DNA of 64,000 nucleotides from Oreocharis arfaki (GCA_013398015.1 VZRR01012433.1:224402-288401), one strand, 5' to 3'. Positions 12,871 to 27,616 are shown, counted from the first letter of the stretch. Numbers and translations: made by a program. Notes: generated by a model from the sequence alone, not told the origin.

Positions 12871-15800
12871 CCCTGAAACACCCTGCTGGCTAAACCAAAG
12901 GCCAGTCACCTGTTCTAATTATAAGCACAGCTCCTACACTCTGGATGTCGCTGAACTGCCTACCACAGCATACATGATCCAGGCCTCCTGTTGTGAGTAA
13001 AGCTCAAAATAACTTTTAGCTTACCATATCTAGAATTCCAAACAGACAAAAAAGAAGTCCATTTAATTATACCAGGAAGAAGATATTCTGGCTTTGGTTT
13101 AAGTCTCATACTTCACTGCAAGCAGTTTCAGTCAGTCTCCCTTTTGGAAAACCCCAAGGGTGTTTGGGTCAACCAATGACCAATTAGAGAGTCAGTCCAA
13201 AGGCTTGCCAAACTAATGTTTACCTCAGGCAAACCTTCTAAGCCCAGGCCAGCCTCTCCACTTCACCGAGAAGTATACTGTACAGTTAACCACTAGCACT
13301 GCAATTTCCCTCAAGTTGGAGTATACAGTTTGGGGAAAACCCATGAGCATTCTCACCATCTGAGATGAAAGTTGCTGAATATTTTGCCCTGAAGCCAGAC
13401 TACAAAGTGCTATAGAAGCATGAAAAAAATCAGAAACTTGACAGGAGAAAATACTTGCAGCTACATCTTTTAAAAAGAGCCCTGTATATCACAGACACCA
13501 TGATAGCAACTTCTGTTCTTCTTAGTCTTAAAACAGAGAAGCCAAACTTACTTAAATACTCATCCCACTTCCAAAAAGCAGTTGAAAACACCTACCATAC
13601 TTAGACATATGCACCAACCTCAACCACACTACTGCTTAGCCACCTGCTCCCTCCCTGCTTGTAGTCACACCACTTTAGACCCTTGAAAGACAGTTAAATG
13701 TAATATAAAAGCAGATGACGTAGAGCCAAACAGTCATATTAAACTCAAAAGCAGGACTTCAGCTGAAAGATGCAATTTCCCATCCCCATATGCCGAGTGG
13801 ATGCACCGAGTTTGCTTGACAAATACCACCTGATGAATTTTTTACTTACTAGACACCTGAGATAGAAATCCTACTCCTTTGCCCTTTTTTATGCTCAGGT
13901 CTAAATAGAAGATACTGACTTAGGTGGTCATTTACAGCAGGACTCAGACTTCACATTCATAGGCTATGAGGCATTTCCATGGTCTGCACCATGCCTGATG
14001 TGATAAGCTAACTCCCCAAACAGTATTTCTTACTTTCATTAATAAGATACAAGGTAGACCTTAGCAGCATACTGCAGGGATTAAATGCTTATTTTTTAAT
14101 TATTTGCCTGTTGACAGACCACATTTATACTAGCAGATACAGCATTAGTATGAGGAATAAAAAATACTTGAATCCCTAGGACCAGTACAAAATGGTGAGA
14201 CTGTGAAAATCAACTGGCCATTACAGCTATATGCTAAAAGAACATTAATCAGTCTTCTTTTTTTTTCATTAGAGTAACTTCTATAAAAGAGAATTGTTTC
14301 AGATACGAATTACCAATTTAAGAAACACTATGGAAACATTACCAACAAGGAAAGTAAAATTGCCAAAGGAAAACCTAGACATGAGTACAGTTTCTTGAAG
14401 TTAAACCTGTGAAGGGGTTGAGTTTTCCAGTATGAACAAGCACTTCTAGTGAAGTGAAACTTCCCTCAGACGCTGCACGCTTCACAGGCAAAGGCACTAA
14501 AAACCATTTTTGAGATGTCCGATAGAGCTTCTGTATGTTACATTCTTAATCCTTCAGGTAGATCCGTGCTTGTCTTTTGCAAGCTTCAGAGAAGTTTCCC
14601 ATTTGGGAGGCCTTAATTTCAATTCTAGACTCAACAGCTAATGAGGCAATAACTCTTCAGAAGTGCATGACAGTTGCTTTCTGTGCCCTCCAGTCTGATT
14701 TAACATGAACATGTACAGTTAAGCAGAAAGAGTCCCTCCTTACTGTCCTACAACCCGTGTATATCCTATTTACCATTGGTGAGAAAAATAGATTCATAAA
14801 CCATGCATTTGATTAATAAAAAACTTTTCCCTGTTGGGGAATTATGAGCCCTATCCTTCTTATATACATACCACTCATCCTCCTCATCCAGGAGCACGTA
14901 ACTCACAGAGCAATTTAAAGCACTTACCAATTATTGCTAGCACGGCACAAGTCCTTATGGATCCTGGCAAGAAAGTACCTTATCACACACACCACATAGA
15001 GGGAGCAAGGAATCAATCACTAGACACATCCTCAAATGCCTCTATACACATCTAGATGGAGAACTTGATATAAACAGATCAAACCCAGAATAAAATTAAG
15101 CAAAAAGGTTAAGCGTTATCAAACAGCCTCACAAAAATAGCACACTAGTAGCAAAAGAAAGCCATTCAGTCCTGTGCAAATGTATCTGAGAGAAATCATT
15201 TCCACAATTTTTTAAGGAAAGAGCACATATGAAGTCTTGGTGGCAGCCCCTGCTTTACACATAATAAACCCCAGGAAAGCTAAAGTTGATATACGGACCA
15301 TCAAAGATTTAAACAGTCCTTTCAGGCTCATAAGTATGACCACATGCATCGTAAGGCTCCTTAGTTCTGCCATAAAACACCAGCTCACAAACAGAGCATG
15401 AATGAAGGCCCTAGGTCATATCATAACATGATAAACAGTCTGAATCACATCCTTGGAACTTTACAGGAGCAAAAATATACACCAATTAAGTTAATCGCAT
15501 CAAGCATTATCAACAGATCACATTTCTTCTGCACTCACCAAGAACCAAACCTCTTTCTTGTGGTTTCTTGCATATGCTTGGTTTTATGCACCTGAAACAG
15601 CACCAGAAGTCTACAATATTCTCCTCCACATGAAGTTCTGCATAAGCTGAAGCAGAGAAACAAACTTTGATCAATATATTAGCAGCTGTGGATAGAAGCT
15701 CCCCGCACTGAGCAGGTTTATAGCTTTCACCTATATCTAGCATGCAAAGCTTAACTAACAATTAGGGTAACAACCAGACTGCCCAAGGAAGACAAAAAGT

Positions 15801-18800
15801 TTTAACTAATTTTAAGTATTTTTCTGAAAGAGCAATTGTTACAGGGGGTCCCAGCAGCCACCCTCTCCCCCTCTAGTGTCTCGGGGGAGGGGGGAAGCCT
15901 GTTACTTATTAGAAAACCATGTATACAGGATAAAGAGGGGCTGAGGAAGAAAAAGCTACAGTGCTACTTCTCAGGAATAAACTGAATAGAGAAAAGACAT
16001 CTCTACTTACTAAAATACAAAAAAAAAGGTTTATTCAGCTCCCAAAACTGAGAATCCTTATTCTCTCCTTTATGTTTTAAACATCTCCTAGTATCAGAGC
16101 TCACCTACACAGCTGAGAAGCCCCAAGCTACTCATGAACAACAGCTGCTTACGGAAAAAGCCTAATTATTTTGTTGACAAAAAAGAAACCAAAGGGCTTA
16201 TTAACACCATTGCCACCAAAAACAGACCTCTTGTAAAGGTCTTCCTACTGCCTAAAACCATAAAATAAATAAGATGCTATCTACTATTTAGTGCTTGGGT
16301 GCATGATGGAGGCTCTCGTTTATTCTTTGCAAGAGAGTAGTACAGTAGAAGGTGATTTGTTGTTTTTTTTTAATTGAATTTTGGGGTAGGTTGCATTTGT
16401 TAGCTTTTTCAGAGTATTAAGGGGAAGTGCTGATTTAAGTTCAAGGCTTTGAATTTTGTTGACAACAGGATTTCAGCACTTCAATTTTACTCCTTTTGTT
16501 TCATTTATCTAGTGTTAGTCCATAAAGCAGAAGACTGAAGCTGTTCACTCTTTCTTGTGGAAAAGGGAGTGCAGGCATGTGGCTCATCTAGTACTGTAGT
16601 TTCATGGATGCATCCCCAAGGTATGTTATGTTATTAACTGATATCAGCTTTTGATTCTGGAGGAAAAGAAGCTACTTTTAATTATGGGTTATATATAATA
16701 TGTTAAATTCTTCTAGCTGTTTTGCTTACCTTTTTTTTAAAACTTCTTGCTCATACCTCCAACAGGCTTACAGAAGTCATTAGTAGCTTATTAAATATTC
16801 ATAAAGTGAAATTTTTTTCAGAGGACTGAGTTGTTGCCTAAAATAAAAGTACAAGCTGTCAAAACTTGTTCTCTAACTTAATCTCTGAAATATCTCAGTT
16901 ACTTTAACATTTCCTTTTATAATTCTAGTTTCCTAATTAAGACTATTACAGAATGTATTAATTGAACATTTAATCAAGGTTGATATTTTCCAATGTAAGG
17001 AAATCAATGGATAAGGAAAAAAATAAATTTAAAACCTGGCTTTATCTGGCAGACTGTTGTTTTTAAAAACATAATTTTAATAATTTTCTTGAGGGTCTTA
17101 ATTTTGTTTCAGTCTAGATTTTAGTCTTAATGATATTTTAAATTACTCAGAAGAATTAATGATAATTAACTGGTGAAAAATTTTAGTACTGTTTTAACAT
17201 TCTGAAAGGATCAGTCTGAGTATCTCCAAATCTACATAGGTAAGATGCAGACAATAATTTTGTACAAAAATCAGGACTTTTTTCTATTGTATTTGTGATT
17301 GCAAAGAGGGCTAGAGGAGATTTAAGCTCAAGTAACAGCTTCCTGGTCTATAACACATTTGCAGTGTACATGTCACTCAATTTCTGGTTTGACCAGAGTA
17401 AAAGAACATAAAAAGCTTTCAATAGCTAGCGATACATGTGGGTTTGTATTTACAGTATTTCTGGTTCTTTGACATTTTAACATCGAGTAGGACATTTTTG
17501 GAATGCAAAAGGCAGAAGGCCTGAAACTTTTCGGCAGCTCTTGGTTGACTCCCTTGTACTTGAATGAGAATCACGCTTCTGGTAGCCTAAAAATGATGCT
17601 TTTCCAAATTCCGCAACTTTAACCTGGTATGCAAGTGCAATGTGCTTTCCAGTTTGCTGGCAGCCCATCTTGCTCAGAGTAGATGTAAACAGTGATGCTG
17701 GTATTTTTATTGGCTAATTTTACAAGCTGGCATCTGCTGTCAGCAGCTCCATGTAAACACACTCCTGCCACAGCATCTGTTCTGCTGCATACCGCCCTTA
17801 CCTTAGCGCTTGCATGGAGCTGGGGAGGGAGTGTTAAGCTCTCCTCTGAAAGGAGGTATGTGTTGAGAAACAGGAGCTGAATAAGATTTTCTCCTGGGAC
17901 AGAGTTTCTAGAAACTGACTACTTGAGTCAGTTCAAGGACACTGTTTTCTAAATGGCTTTGAAACCTCTGCTTAGAGTCCAGCCCTGCTCGGTATGTGAG
18001 CAAGCACACGCTTTCCTAATGTGAGGCCAGGAAACATGACAGCTATCAGAACAGTGGATTTCTGTACTGAATGGAAGATGAAGTTTTTTGTGAATAAAAC
18101 TTGACTGAGATGACATGACTGAATTGCTAGCTGAATGCAATTAAACTAAGATTGATCTTGTGGAACCCTGATATAACCTAGTCGGGTATGAGTATCAGGA
18201 GAGAACAGATCCCAGTGAAAGCAGGGACTGTTGTGCAAGGAGCTGGGTATACACACAGAAACAAACCTTTGTTCTCAATAGAGACAATAAAAGGTGACTA
18301 TGATCTGCAGTTTGCCAGTAGATTCTCAAGCTATCTACTTATACATACATATTCTAAGACCAAAACAGATCTATAGCAATGCCAGAGAAAGTCCAGCTTG
18401 CTTTGTCTCAGGACAAAGAACAGACCTAGGTAAAAGCTGAACAGTTGTATTCAATACAGCATGTTATGACATAGCACCATGTTAAGTGACCTCATTAAGC
18501 TTTTACTGTTTTTCTAGTGTACACACAGTTCCTTTGAGTGTCTTGGAATTTTTTGTGCTTGTCACCATTAGCTTTTTTCCCAGCAGAGCACTAAGGGCTG
18601 GTTCAGATAGAGGTGCCAGAGAAAGAAAGAAATGAAAGAAGTCAGCATTGTATTTTTATCTGGAGGTGTTGAGGGGTTTTGGGTTTAGAAGTTTGTGTAA
18701 GGTGTCGAGTCAGTCCTTGGAAAAAGGTCGGTTGCAGAGTGGGAAGACCTGTATTGATGTATAAATGTGGCCTAGGAAGCAGGAGTTTTTTCTCCCACAT

Positions 18801-20869
18801 TCAGCAGTGCCCAAGTGAGATCTTATGGCTGGTATAGCTCTCCTGACATTTTTTTCCACTCAGTGTTTTTCTCCCTCCGGGGTTTGCAGAGTGGTAAAAC
18901 TCAAATACTGAAAAAGTAGCTACTAATATAAAAATAAACTAAACCTGTTCCATATTCCTGGAGGTGTGGGCATACCTGCAGCAGCCTCTTCTCCATGTAT
19001 GTGACACAATGTGACTGTGCTCCCACCTTCTGGATTTGGGGCTAGCTCAGACTCAGAGCAGGTACCTAACACAGAGGTGCCCAGTTCCTGGGGTGGTGGT
19101 TGTGAAAAGAGTTAATGGGATGGACTTTGATGTAAACAAAATGGGGAGAGCCTGGTACAGAGGAAATTAATATGCAACACCCATGAGCAACAAAGCAGAA
19201 GAGAAAAGAGGCTTAGCTGCTACACTGTGCACAGAATTTTAGTATATACTCATCCTTTGTGCAGATGCTTGTGCTGGCCAAGGGATAATGACTGGTGCAA
19301 ATTCCTCTAGCTCTGAGGTGCTAATATTTTCTGTATAATTGTTGTTTGGTTAGGGGGACCTGACCAGAAATGAGGGGCTGTGGATTTGATGCTTCCCTCA
19401 AAACATGGAAGAAGCTTAGTTAGTATTGAAATGTGTGTTTGGAATAATTGTATTTGAATTGGTTCAGAAATACGAAATGTAAGTGGTCAGCTAGTTAGGT
19501 TAGTAAGACAGAGAGGTAGATTCGCATCTCCTCCTGACTGGACTCCTCCCTTTCCTGTAAATGCTTGTTTATCTTTCTGTTCTGTGGACAGAGTCACGTT
19601 TGTCACTTGAAATATGACAAGCTAACCTGTCATACTTAAACACAACTTGCTTATTAGTGTCAAAGTGTTTCTGAGCATGTACAGAAACAGCAAGAAGCCC
19701 TCCAAGTTATAATGTTATTTTTTAATTTCATGTTATATTGAGATGTGTAAGGGGTCTGGATACTGTGAATACAAAATGGAAGTGAATATACTGGCTCTTG
19801 GTTTAACTTCTTTAAATACACTGATCCTGCAGAGGACAATGCGTGTCTGAGATGGAATATGTTTTGCAATGGCTTTTGTTCAGTGAGTAATTCTTGGATA
19901 TGGATAAGGCATTGACCTCACTAAGGGGGAGCTCTCAGTAAATCTTTATGTAAATGGCCTGATACTGACTTTTGCTCACTTCTCTATGCCTAAAGACTCC
20001 ACTGTCTAAGGGAGCTATGCAGTCAGTGCATCTGTAATTGTTTTATTAAAGTTTAAATGTTTATACCAGGCTCAGTATTTCCTGAAGTAAATATCTTTGG
20101 GTGACTATGGCACTCTGGGTAAAATGTCTATTATGTGCCCTAGACCAGAGATCCATTATAAATTCACATTACAAACTATTGTGCTCTAGGCTATAGCTGT
20201 AATCTGATTGCCACTCCTTTCTCAGCTTGCTGCGCATGTGTCCCGTCTCCTTCACCTCCTGATTGAATGAAATTGTAATCACCTACTCTTCTGTTTAGCT
20301 GGGGGCAGAATTAGAGGCAGAAAATGGAGACAGCCAGAAGTGTCTGGGACAGCACATGTAGGGTGAACTGAGTGGAGATTGAGCAAAAGTGCCATAGTCC
20401 AGATCTCACAAGAGACAGAAAGGGGAGTAATGTTTAGAGAGCAAGGAGAAGAAGCAGCTATAAAAGAGAAATAACAGGAAATAAGCTGCCAGTTCTCATT
20501 TATAGGCATGTCATGATGCATGGTGTATTTACACCTCAGTACTGCCCAGTACACTGGTAATACCTCAATGAAATCTGTGAGGAATACAAACATTGTCTGA
20601 GCATGCAGAGATGATGTAAGAAAAGCCAATGTCCTGCTGGAATTAGATCTAGCAAAGAATATCAGAGGTAATGAGAAGAGCTGGCTTCTATGAGGAGCTG
20701 GGTGACAAGTAGGGATGGTTATCTTGAAAGGCAGTCATGCTTGAAAGAGGAAGCAAAGGGTGTGTGGCAAGGGAAGGGTGGTCCCAGAAGAACAGGGAGG
20801 TGAATTGAGGCACACCAGTGATTGCAAGCATTGCATTTGGCTTGTCTGGTCTCCAGGATCCTGCCTAGA
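12871..20869. other. Long non-coding stretch, nothing recognised
   Basis: About 8 kb of AT-rich DNA, especially T/A-rich at about 16300-17250. All open frames are short (about 60-116 codons). The frame at 17692-17880 (+) begins with a hydrophobic run that could mimic a signal peptide, but it has no other support. No RNA gene or clear repeat is seen. Confidence 0.55.
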
Positions 20870-20933
20870 ACCATAGAATATCCCAAGCTGGAAGGGAACC
20901 CACAAGGATCATTGAAGTCCAGCTCCTAGCCCT
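20870..20933 (-). mobile_element. CR1 LINE, 3' terminal piece (left part of split copy)
   Basis: The + strand begins 'accatagaatatcccaagct', the reverse complement of the CR1 3' end. It runs to 'agctcctagccct', where the match stops. The next expected CR1 bases ('gcacagga') resume at 21482, after an insertion. The two pieces together form one minus-strand CR1 of about 275 bp. Confidence 0.82.
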
Positions 20934-21478
20934 TATTGAAGAATACTTTGGGTGCAGGAAGCTTGGTTTGCAAGCTGCAGTGCCAGCTGCAGGTTGAGCT
21001 CAGGGTGGCAGGAGCCCCAGGCAAGAGGTCCTGAGCTGGTGCTGACCCTCTGCATAACAAAGGGCACAGGGACCTGTGGCTCAGCCAGGTGACCAGACAC
21101 TAAGAGACACAGCAGGAGATGGTGTGTGAGGAGGAAGAACAGAGACTGTGAGGGTACAAGAGCCCAGGAGTTCCATCGTTGGGGGTCCTCTTTGGAGGCA
21201 CCAGCTCCAGGTGTTTCTGTATTACTGTGCTGTGAGTAAATGGCTTTATGGAATGAGACGTCTGAGACTCTGCTATGGGAAACCTGGGGCCAAACCAGTA
21301 AGGAAACCTGGTCTGACACTGTGTGAGTGGGGTGTGCAGGCAGTCAAGTGGGGCACCTGTGGGGTCATTGGAGCCACAAACCATAAAGGGGCTTCGGTCC
21401 CAGTACTTAAAATTTCTGGTAGTGGGAGTGTCACTGCCAGAGTCCCATGGATAGTCAGACAGGGAAGTTTCCTTAACA
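20934..21478. mobile_element. LTR-like insertion (probable solo LTR) inside CR1
   Basis: A 545-bp segment interrupts a CR1 copy. Its ends, TATTGAAG on the left and CCTTAACA on the right, are imperfect inverted repeats (the right end reversed reads TGTTAAGG), as expected for a decayed LTR with TG..CA termini. The flanks CCCT and TCCT could be a decayed 4-bp target duplication. Two 'ataaagg'/'gtaaatgg' stretches (about 21241 and 21385) could be remnants of promoter or polyadenylation signals, but the orientation is unclear. Frames of about 110-128 codons on both strands lie here and match no retroviral protein I recognise. The family is unknown; a non-LTR insertion is possible. Confidence 0.55.
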
Positions 21479-21693
21479 TCCTGCACAGGACAATCCCAAG
21501 AATCACACCATGTGCCTGACAGAGTCGTCTAGGCTTGGTGCTGTGACCACATCTCTGGGGAGATGCTCCAGTGCCCAACCACCCTCTGGGTGAAGAACCT
21601 TTGCCAAACATCGAACTTAAACCTCCCCTGACACAACTTCATGCCTTCCCTTGCGTCCTGCCACTGGTCACCAGAGAGAAAAGATCAGGGCCT
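21479..21693 (-). mobile_element. CR1 LINE fragment (right part of split copy)
   Basis: Continuation of the minus-strand CR1. The + strand shows 'tgcacaggacaatcccaaga', 'accatgtgcctgacagag', 'ctctgggtgaagaacctttg' and 'gccactggtcaccagagag', which is the order expected from the CR1 3' UTR inward. The copy ends at about 21693. It shows that the CR1 was in place before the insertion at 20934-21478. Confidence 0.85.
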
Positions 21694-24600
21694 GGCTTGT
21701 TAAACCACACTGACAGCAAACATTAATGAAAAAATGCTACTGGAATAGTCATGGTGCAAGAGCCACGCTGGCTGATGATCCCTTTCAGCCTCACCTTGGG
21801 TCTAATGCTGACCCTTTAAAGCCCTTGTCTTTAAACAGGATATTTGCATCTCAAGACCATGTCATTGAGCATTGAGAAAAGGGTTATTCTTAGCTGAGAA
21901 ATAGCTTCCCTGGGATCACTCAGGGTGTCGGTGTTCAAAGCAAAATTTGTATCAATGCACCTGAGTCTTACAGCTTGAGGGCAATACCACCTAATTGCTC
22001 TAGCTCTTCTGGTGTGGACATTTTATCCCCTAATGAACAGAAGTCTGTCTGGAAGACTTGGTGCTTTATGGTAGGTAAAACCTCAGTTTGGGAAGTTCAT
22101 GAATGAAAGTTGACCGCTGGATTTCTTTCCTTTTCTTTCCATTTTAAAAAATCTAGCACAGGCAAGCTCTTTCGAGTAGTATTTTATCTGTAATTCAAGG
22201 ATGGGATAAGGAAAGAAACACTGAAAGCTAAGAGGGACAGTAGGAAACACATGGTATGTCACTGTGCAACATTTGTGTCAGAATATGTGGCATGAAGCAG
22301 TCTGTCCCAGAAAGGTGCCACTGATCCTACTTTAGCATTCTGTTGTTTAAAAATCACTCAACAAAGTGCATGCCAAAAAATTACTTATACTTAGTGAAGT
22401 ACTTCTCTGAGTAGACACTGGAGTTTTTCAAGTGAAGTATTTCTGAGTTTGGAATGGAAGACTTACCTAAAAGGCACAACTTGAATACTGCAAAGGAAGG
22501 AGAGAAATAAATATATGCTCCTGCATTTCAAAAACAGTTGCAATTAACTGATGGAAAAGGCTCAAAGACTATAGCTGTGATTCAGATGGCATCTCTAAAG
22601 AACATAAATGAGTGTGTTGGCAGCTGAAATTGCTAAGCATTTGCAAGTATTGGAGATAGGACGTGATTGACAATGATGTGATTTATTCAGGAAACCATTA
22701 GGGTTAGATTGAAATAGAGAAGTCAGTCTCAAACAGCTCTGCTTGGAGGAGCAAGGTGAGATGAAAAGGATTTGCTTTCCTCAAACAAGAGGAAAATAGA
22801 CAGAGTTGGCCTCAATGTGGAATGCATGGCACTAACTCAAGCTAATGAAACTAGTCTGTGTATAATCAAAGAAATTCAGGGTAGCCATCCAGCCTGCTCT
22901 TAGAAATTAAAGAAGGCATTATTGACCTTATGAAACCTAGTTCAGAAAGGAACTGAGTTCTGGACAGTACTGTATGCAGGAGATTAACGTAGTTCACTAT
23001 TAAATGATATAATGATTTTCATCATTATATCCACTATTGTATTTGTACCTTGAAAGAATGTGCATTTAATGAGTGAAGGGCTGAATGTGAACCCTACAGT
23101 AAGGTCTACGTTGGGTAGCATAGATCCTGATCGAAAATGACATGCTGGAAAAGGAAAAGTGAGAATGAAAAGCAAATGGATGCTCTAATAGCTTTTCAAC
23201 TTGATTCAGGTCTGCCACACACCTTCTGTGTGACCTTGAGCAAGTTACTCAAGGGCTAGACTTTCACAGAGCACTTTGGTACTTGCAAATGTACCCAAGC
23301 CACTGGCACAAGCTTGTGCAGTGTCTGCTGTAGCTCATGACTGAGTGTCTTGAGAAGATAAGCCGGCTCCTTTTAATATCTTCTGATTCTGATAGAAGAA
23401 TAAGATAATTTCATTAGTATTTAGACAACATTGTTCCTGATCTAGGGAAGCCGTAATCAATTCAGTAATGTTTATCTGAATCTTTAACATCTCCTTTGCT
23501 TCTGTCTACCTGTGTGGGAGTAGACATGCTCCTCCTCCTCACAGGAGTGGGTTGGGAAAACTGGCTCAAGTGAGATGCAGAGCTACTGCAGTTAGTGGAT
23601 GCATGTAAATAGGTTATGATGAGAAATGTGGAAGCAAGTCCATTATTAAATTTATACAGGGCTAACAGTGTAATCAAATTAGCCTTTGCACTTTCTCCTG
23701 TGCTCCACTTTCTGCATTAGAAAATCTCCATAAATCTCTGCAAAGCCATTTCATTTGTTCCCTTTAATGCTGTCCTCTGGTGTGATGCAAAGAAACACCT
23801 CAATACTTGCTAAGCAGCAGGTGGGCTGCAAGTAGTGCCAGCTGTGTCTGCTCCTCTCGGAGCTCACAAGCGTGTACTTCCATATCTGACCTGGATTATT
23901 TTGCTGATCAGTCTAATCCGCATTGGCATGTGAAGTGGTAAATACACTGTGCCCTCTGGGACAGGGAACATTCCTCTGCCCGCAGTGGTTTGCTAACACC
24001 TGGGATCTGGCTCCATGGGGGTCACTGTACGGCAGTGAGAGGGAAGCAGGGACACAGCATTTGCAAAGGGGAGAGGGTGTTGCCAGGTCATGGGCTTTTG
24101 GAAGAACTCTTATCAGGACCGAGGGCTGGTGATGAAGCACTCCAAAAGAAAATGCCAGGCTGTAATGTCATGCTTTCTCCAAGCCTTTTCTGACCGAAAC
24201 AAATATTCACGTGTTTTTCCCATGTATTTTCATGGGTTTGGATCTAATTTCAGGGTGTAAATGAAGGGAGCAGATTTTCCTCAGTGCACAGTTGCCAATA
24301 GCTCCTGTGGCTTGTGGGGGTGGCAAAAGACAAATTGGTGCCGAGACCGTACAAGTGACTGGGTTGTGAACTTGCACAGGCGATGCTTTATTTACCACTT
24401 GCTCATTTTTCTTCATGCAAATTACCAGTTCGCTGGTGAACACCTTTCTCCGCACTGCAGTGTGAAGATTTCAGCAGCCCGAGGGGCACAGTCACGGACA
24501 TTCCTCCCCTGGCCAAGCGGTGGCCCACCTGCACTGGCTCTGCAACACTCCCGTCCCCGCTGGCTCCTGGCACTGATTTGTCTGCCGTCCACTGGGGCTC

Positions 24601-27596
24601 TGGCTATTGCTTTCTGCAGCCCGACACAGGCTGCAGTGGTGTGTGTTGAACAACAGCCATTTTGTGTTCAAATTGTAGTTGCGGTCATGGTACTAATCCA
24701 AATATATCTACTATGCAAAGCTGCTTAGCTGCTCCTGGATTGCTTTTTCCTTTAATATGCATCTAGTTTTTGAACAGAAGGTAATTCTTCTGTTTCAAAG
24801 CGCTTGTGGGGAAAAACAAAAAAAACCCAAATTACTAAATTTCATTAGGGTATTCCATAAAGGTGTCATCTTCTCTGACTCTTGAAAGAAAAGGACTTTT
24901 CAAAGGAAAATGGAAATGCTTATACGCCTAACTAATTAAAGTTTGCCACATTACAGTGGGTCTTCTATTCCATTATTGCAATGAAGACATGGCTTTAGTG
25001 GGACTGTTTACACTTAAATTTAAAGCATGAAATTGAATCTTTTCTCAGATGAAGGCCCTGTTGAATATGGAGATGCAATAAGTATTTTGCCCTTACACTT
25101 CAGTAAAGGATGATAGTAATACAGGGAATAGATTCGGCTGGCAGTTTTTGGTTGCTGAAATAATCTGAAGGATAGACTCATTTATTTTTCAAGTGTATCC
25201 TGTTGATGATAGGATAAACAGCACGCTAATGAAATGAATTGGCAATGCAGAATTAGAAGCCAGTCAGAACACAGAAATTATATGAAGGGAACTACCTACA
25301 CAGGAGAGAAATTAAACTCAGCAAAATGAGCTTTTGCATATCTAAGAGAAATAATATGAAATGCACTAACTCCAAACATGTCTGGTTTAATAAAGAGTTT
25401 AAAATACACGTAATAGCTGACAGCAAATTAGATATAAAGTGGCAAGTTACACAGGGCAAAGCTGTCATTTCAGTTTCAGACACTATATTCAAAAGCATTT
25501 TAGAGACAGTTGTTTATTATGGCACTCATATGATTACACTTCTGAGCAAAATGTTATGATGGAGATGTTGGGAACACTGGAGGGACTTTGTAGCATAACA
25601 GCATTACTATCATTCTATAGGAATGACTCATGAGAAAAAGATGTAAAGGATGAAATATGGATCTTAACTGAGCGATGATTAAGAGGAAATGCTGTTTGCA
25701 TAGGTGAAAAGGCACAAATGTAAGGAGAAGGAAAAAGTTAATGAGACGCAGGAAGAAAAATATGAAACTAAGACAAAATACAGGCTGGATATGGGGAGAA
25801 ATGGCATGATTCTGAGGTGGTTTAGGTTCCTGAATAGTTTGCCAGGTGACCAACTCCTTGTGATTTCTACAGTGAATTTGCTGAAAGCAATAGAAGATAT
25901 ATTCTTTGATGGGAGATAGGGAGGGATCCCATCAGATTGTCCAGCTTCTCTCTGATTACCCATCAAGGCTACCTGGGATGCTGCAGCACTTTGCTAGAAT
26001 TTCTGTCCTCTCTTTAAGAGCCTGCTGGGTGCACTGATGAGGCAAAAGCTGGGGGGGAGCTGCCTGCTTCAGATTGCTAATAAGATCGGTGGCAAAACCA
26101 GGAGGAGAGTTTTAGAAGACTGAGCCCCCACTAGATAGGATTCACTAGAAGGTGCATAAAATTGCAATACCCTGCATTTTGGAACAAGGCAGTAGACCCT
26201 TCAAAAGGCAGTATTTACTTTTTTATCAGTACTCAATGACCTCCAGTGAGATGAGGTGGGATACTCTTCCCGTGCCACAGCCAAGGGAACAAAACAAATA
26301 TTGTGGACTGGGAGCTTGTTTCTTGTAGGAAAAAAAGAGGCAGTTAGGATGAAACCTAGAGCATGGTGGCTATTCATAAATAGCTTATGAATCATACGAA
26401 GCTCATCTCAGTGTTTCCTAGAAAATTAAGATGTCACTAACATATCATCTGAAATGCCTCTAAATTATAAGTCTGGCAGTCCAAACAGCAGTTAGTGACT
26501 GTCAAACAGCATTGAAAATCGGGAGCACACAACAATTTGACATGAGATTCTGTTAAGAGACTTGTCTAGCTACAGCAGCCTTGCCCCTTGGCTAGCAGAG
26601 GTGCCCATCCAGCTTGGCATTTTACTTGTTCTTTGCCATCTGATCCTTTTTACTATGCTGGCAAGGGTCTTGCTTCTGACGTCTCTTTTTTTTCCTGCGT
26701 TGCTCAGATTTCTGGATGGCAGAACTTACCATTGCTTTTACAGATGGCAAATCCCTAGAAATTACTATACCACATTGTGCTATTCCCCTCCTTAATGTGA
26801 TGCAGGGCTGGGGTCAGACATTCTCAGCTGTGATTTATTCCAGCTCCAGTCATGTGCTTTTTCAGAGGGGTGGTGCGATAGCCAACCTCTGTGCCTTTTG
26901 AACTTCGGACTAGGAGGGTATTCAAATACCGAAGATCTGAGGCAGTGCTGTGAAGAGATGCATGCCACACTTTACATCTGGCTGCAACTCTACTGTTGCA
27001 CCTCATGTAAAGTAACAGTCCTTGCCTTGTCCTCCTGGTGGCAGTAAAAATGTTGAATAGCTCGAGGTAGAAAACCCTCTTGCAACAGGAGCAAATGCTT
27101 TTGAAAATAATATTCGTGAACAGCTTAAGACAATGTTTATGGAAATAGCAGAGGCTTGAATGCGGTGCAAAGACACAGAAACACACCATACAGCTAATAA
27201 GGAATAGAAGATGAGCAGTGTTGAGAGCTGTCATCTGAAGTTCCCCAGCTGAAAACTACTTGTCCTCTTCAAACTGGCTATGGAGATCGTGTATTTTTAA
27301 TTGCAACTTGCTTGGAACCCTAGTCCTGAACATCGTACCTAGGAGAGAGAGAGAGAGAGAGCTTTTTCAGGGTGCTCAAGCTTCGGTTAATCTTTTTATA
27401 ATATAAATCGACAGGGGTGAAATGGAGGAGGCAGCACGAGGTGAGCAGGGCTCTGGTTAACCTTGACTTGCTGCTTATGCACCTGCAAGGTCCAGTTTTG
27501 TCTTCACTGGCTTACTGGAAAAAGTTTCCTCAAGGGAGGAACTGATGTGAGTGAATAAACCCCCAGGAATTAATTTCTTTGGGGGGATTTTTTTTG
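21694..27596. other. Non-coding flank up to assembly gap
   Basis: AT-rich non-coding DNA. GC content rises at about 24450-24620. The frame at 24261-24728 (+, 155 codons) crosses that GC-richer patch and shows no domain I recognise. No RNA genes or recognisable repeats other than the GA microsatellite listed separately. Confidence 0.55.
27343..27361. repeat. (GA)n microsatellite
   Basis: About nine and a half uninterrupted GA units, roughly 600 bp upstream of the CpG island. Confidence 0.95.
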
Positions 27597-27616
27597 NNNN
27601 NNNNNNNNNNNNNNNN
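27597..27616. other. Assembly gap (20 N)
   Basis: Twenty undetermined bases flanked by G/T-rich homopolymers. The true size of the gap cannot be told from the sequence. Confidence 0.99.
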
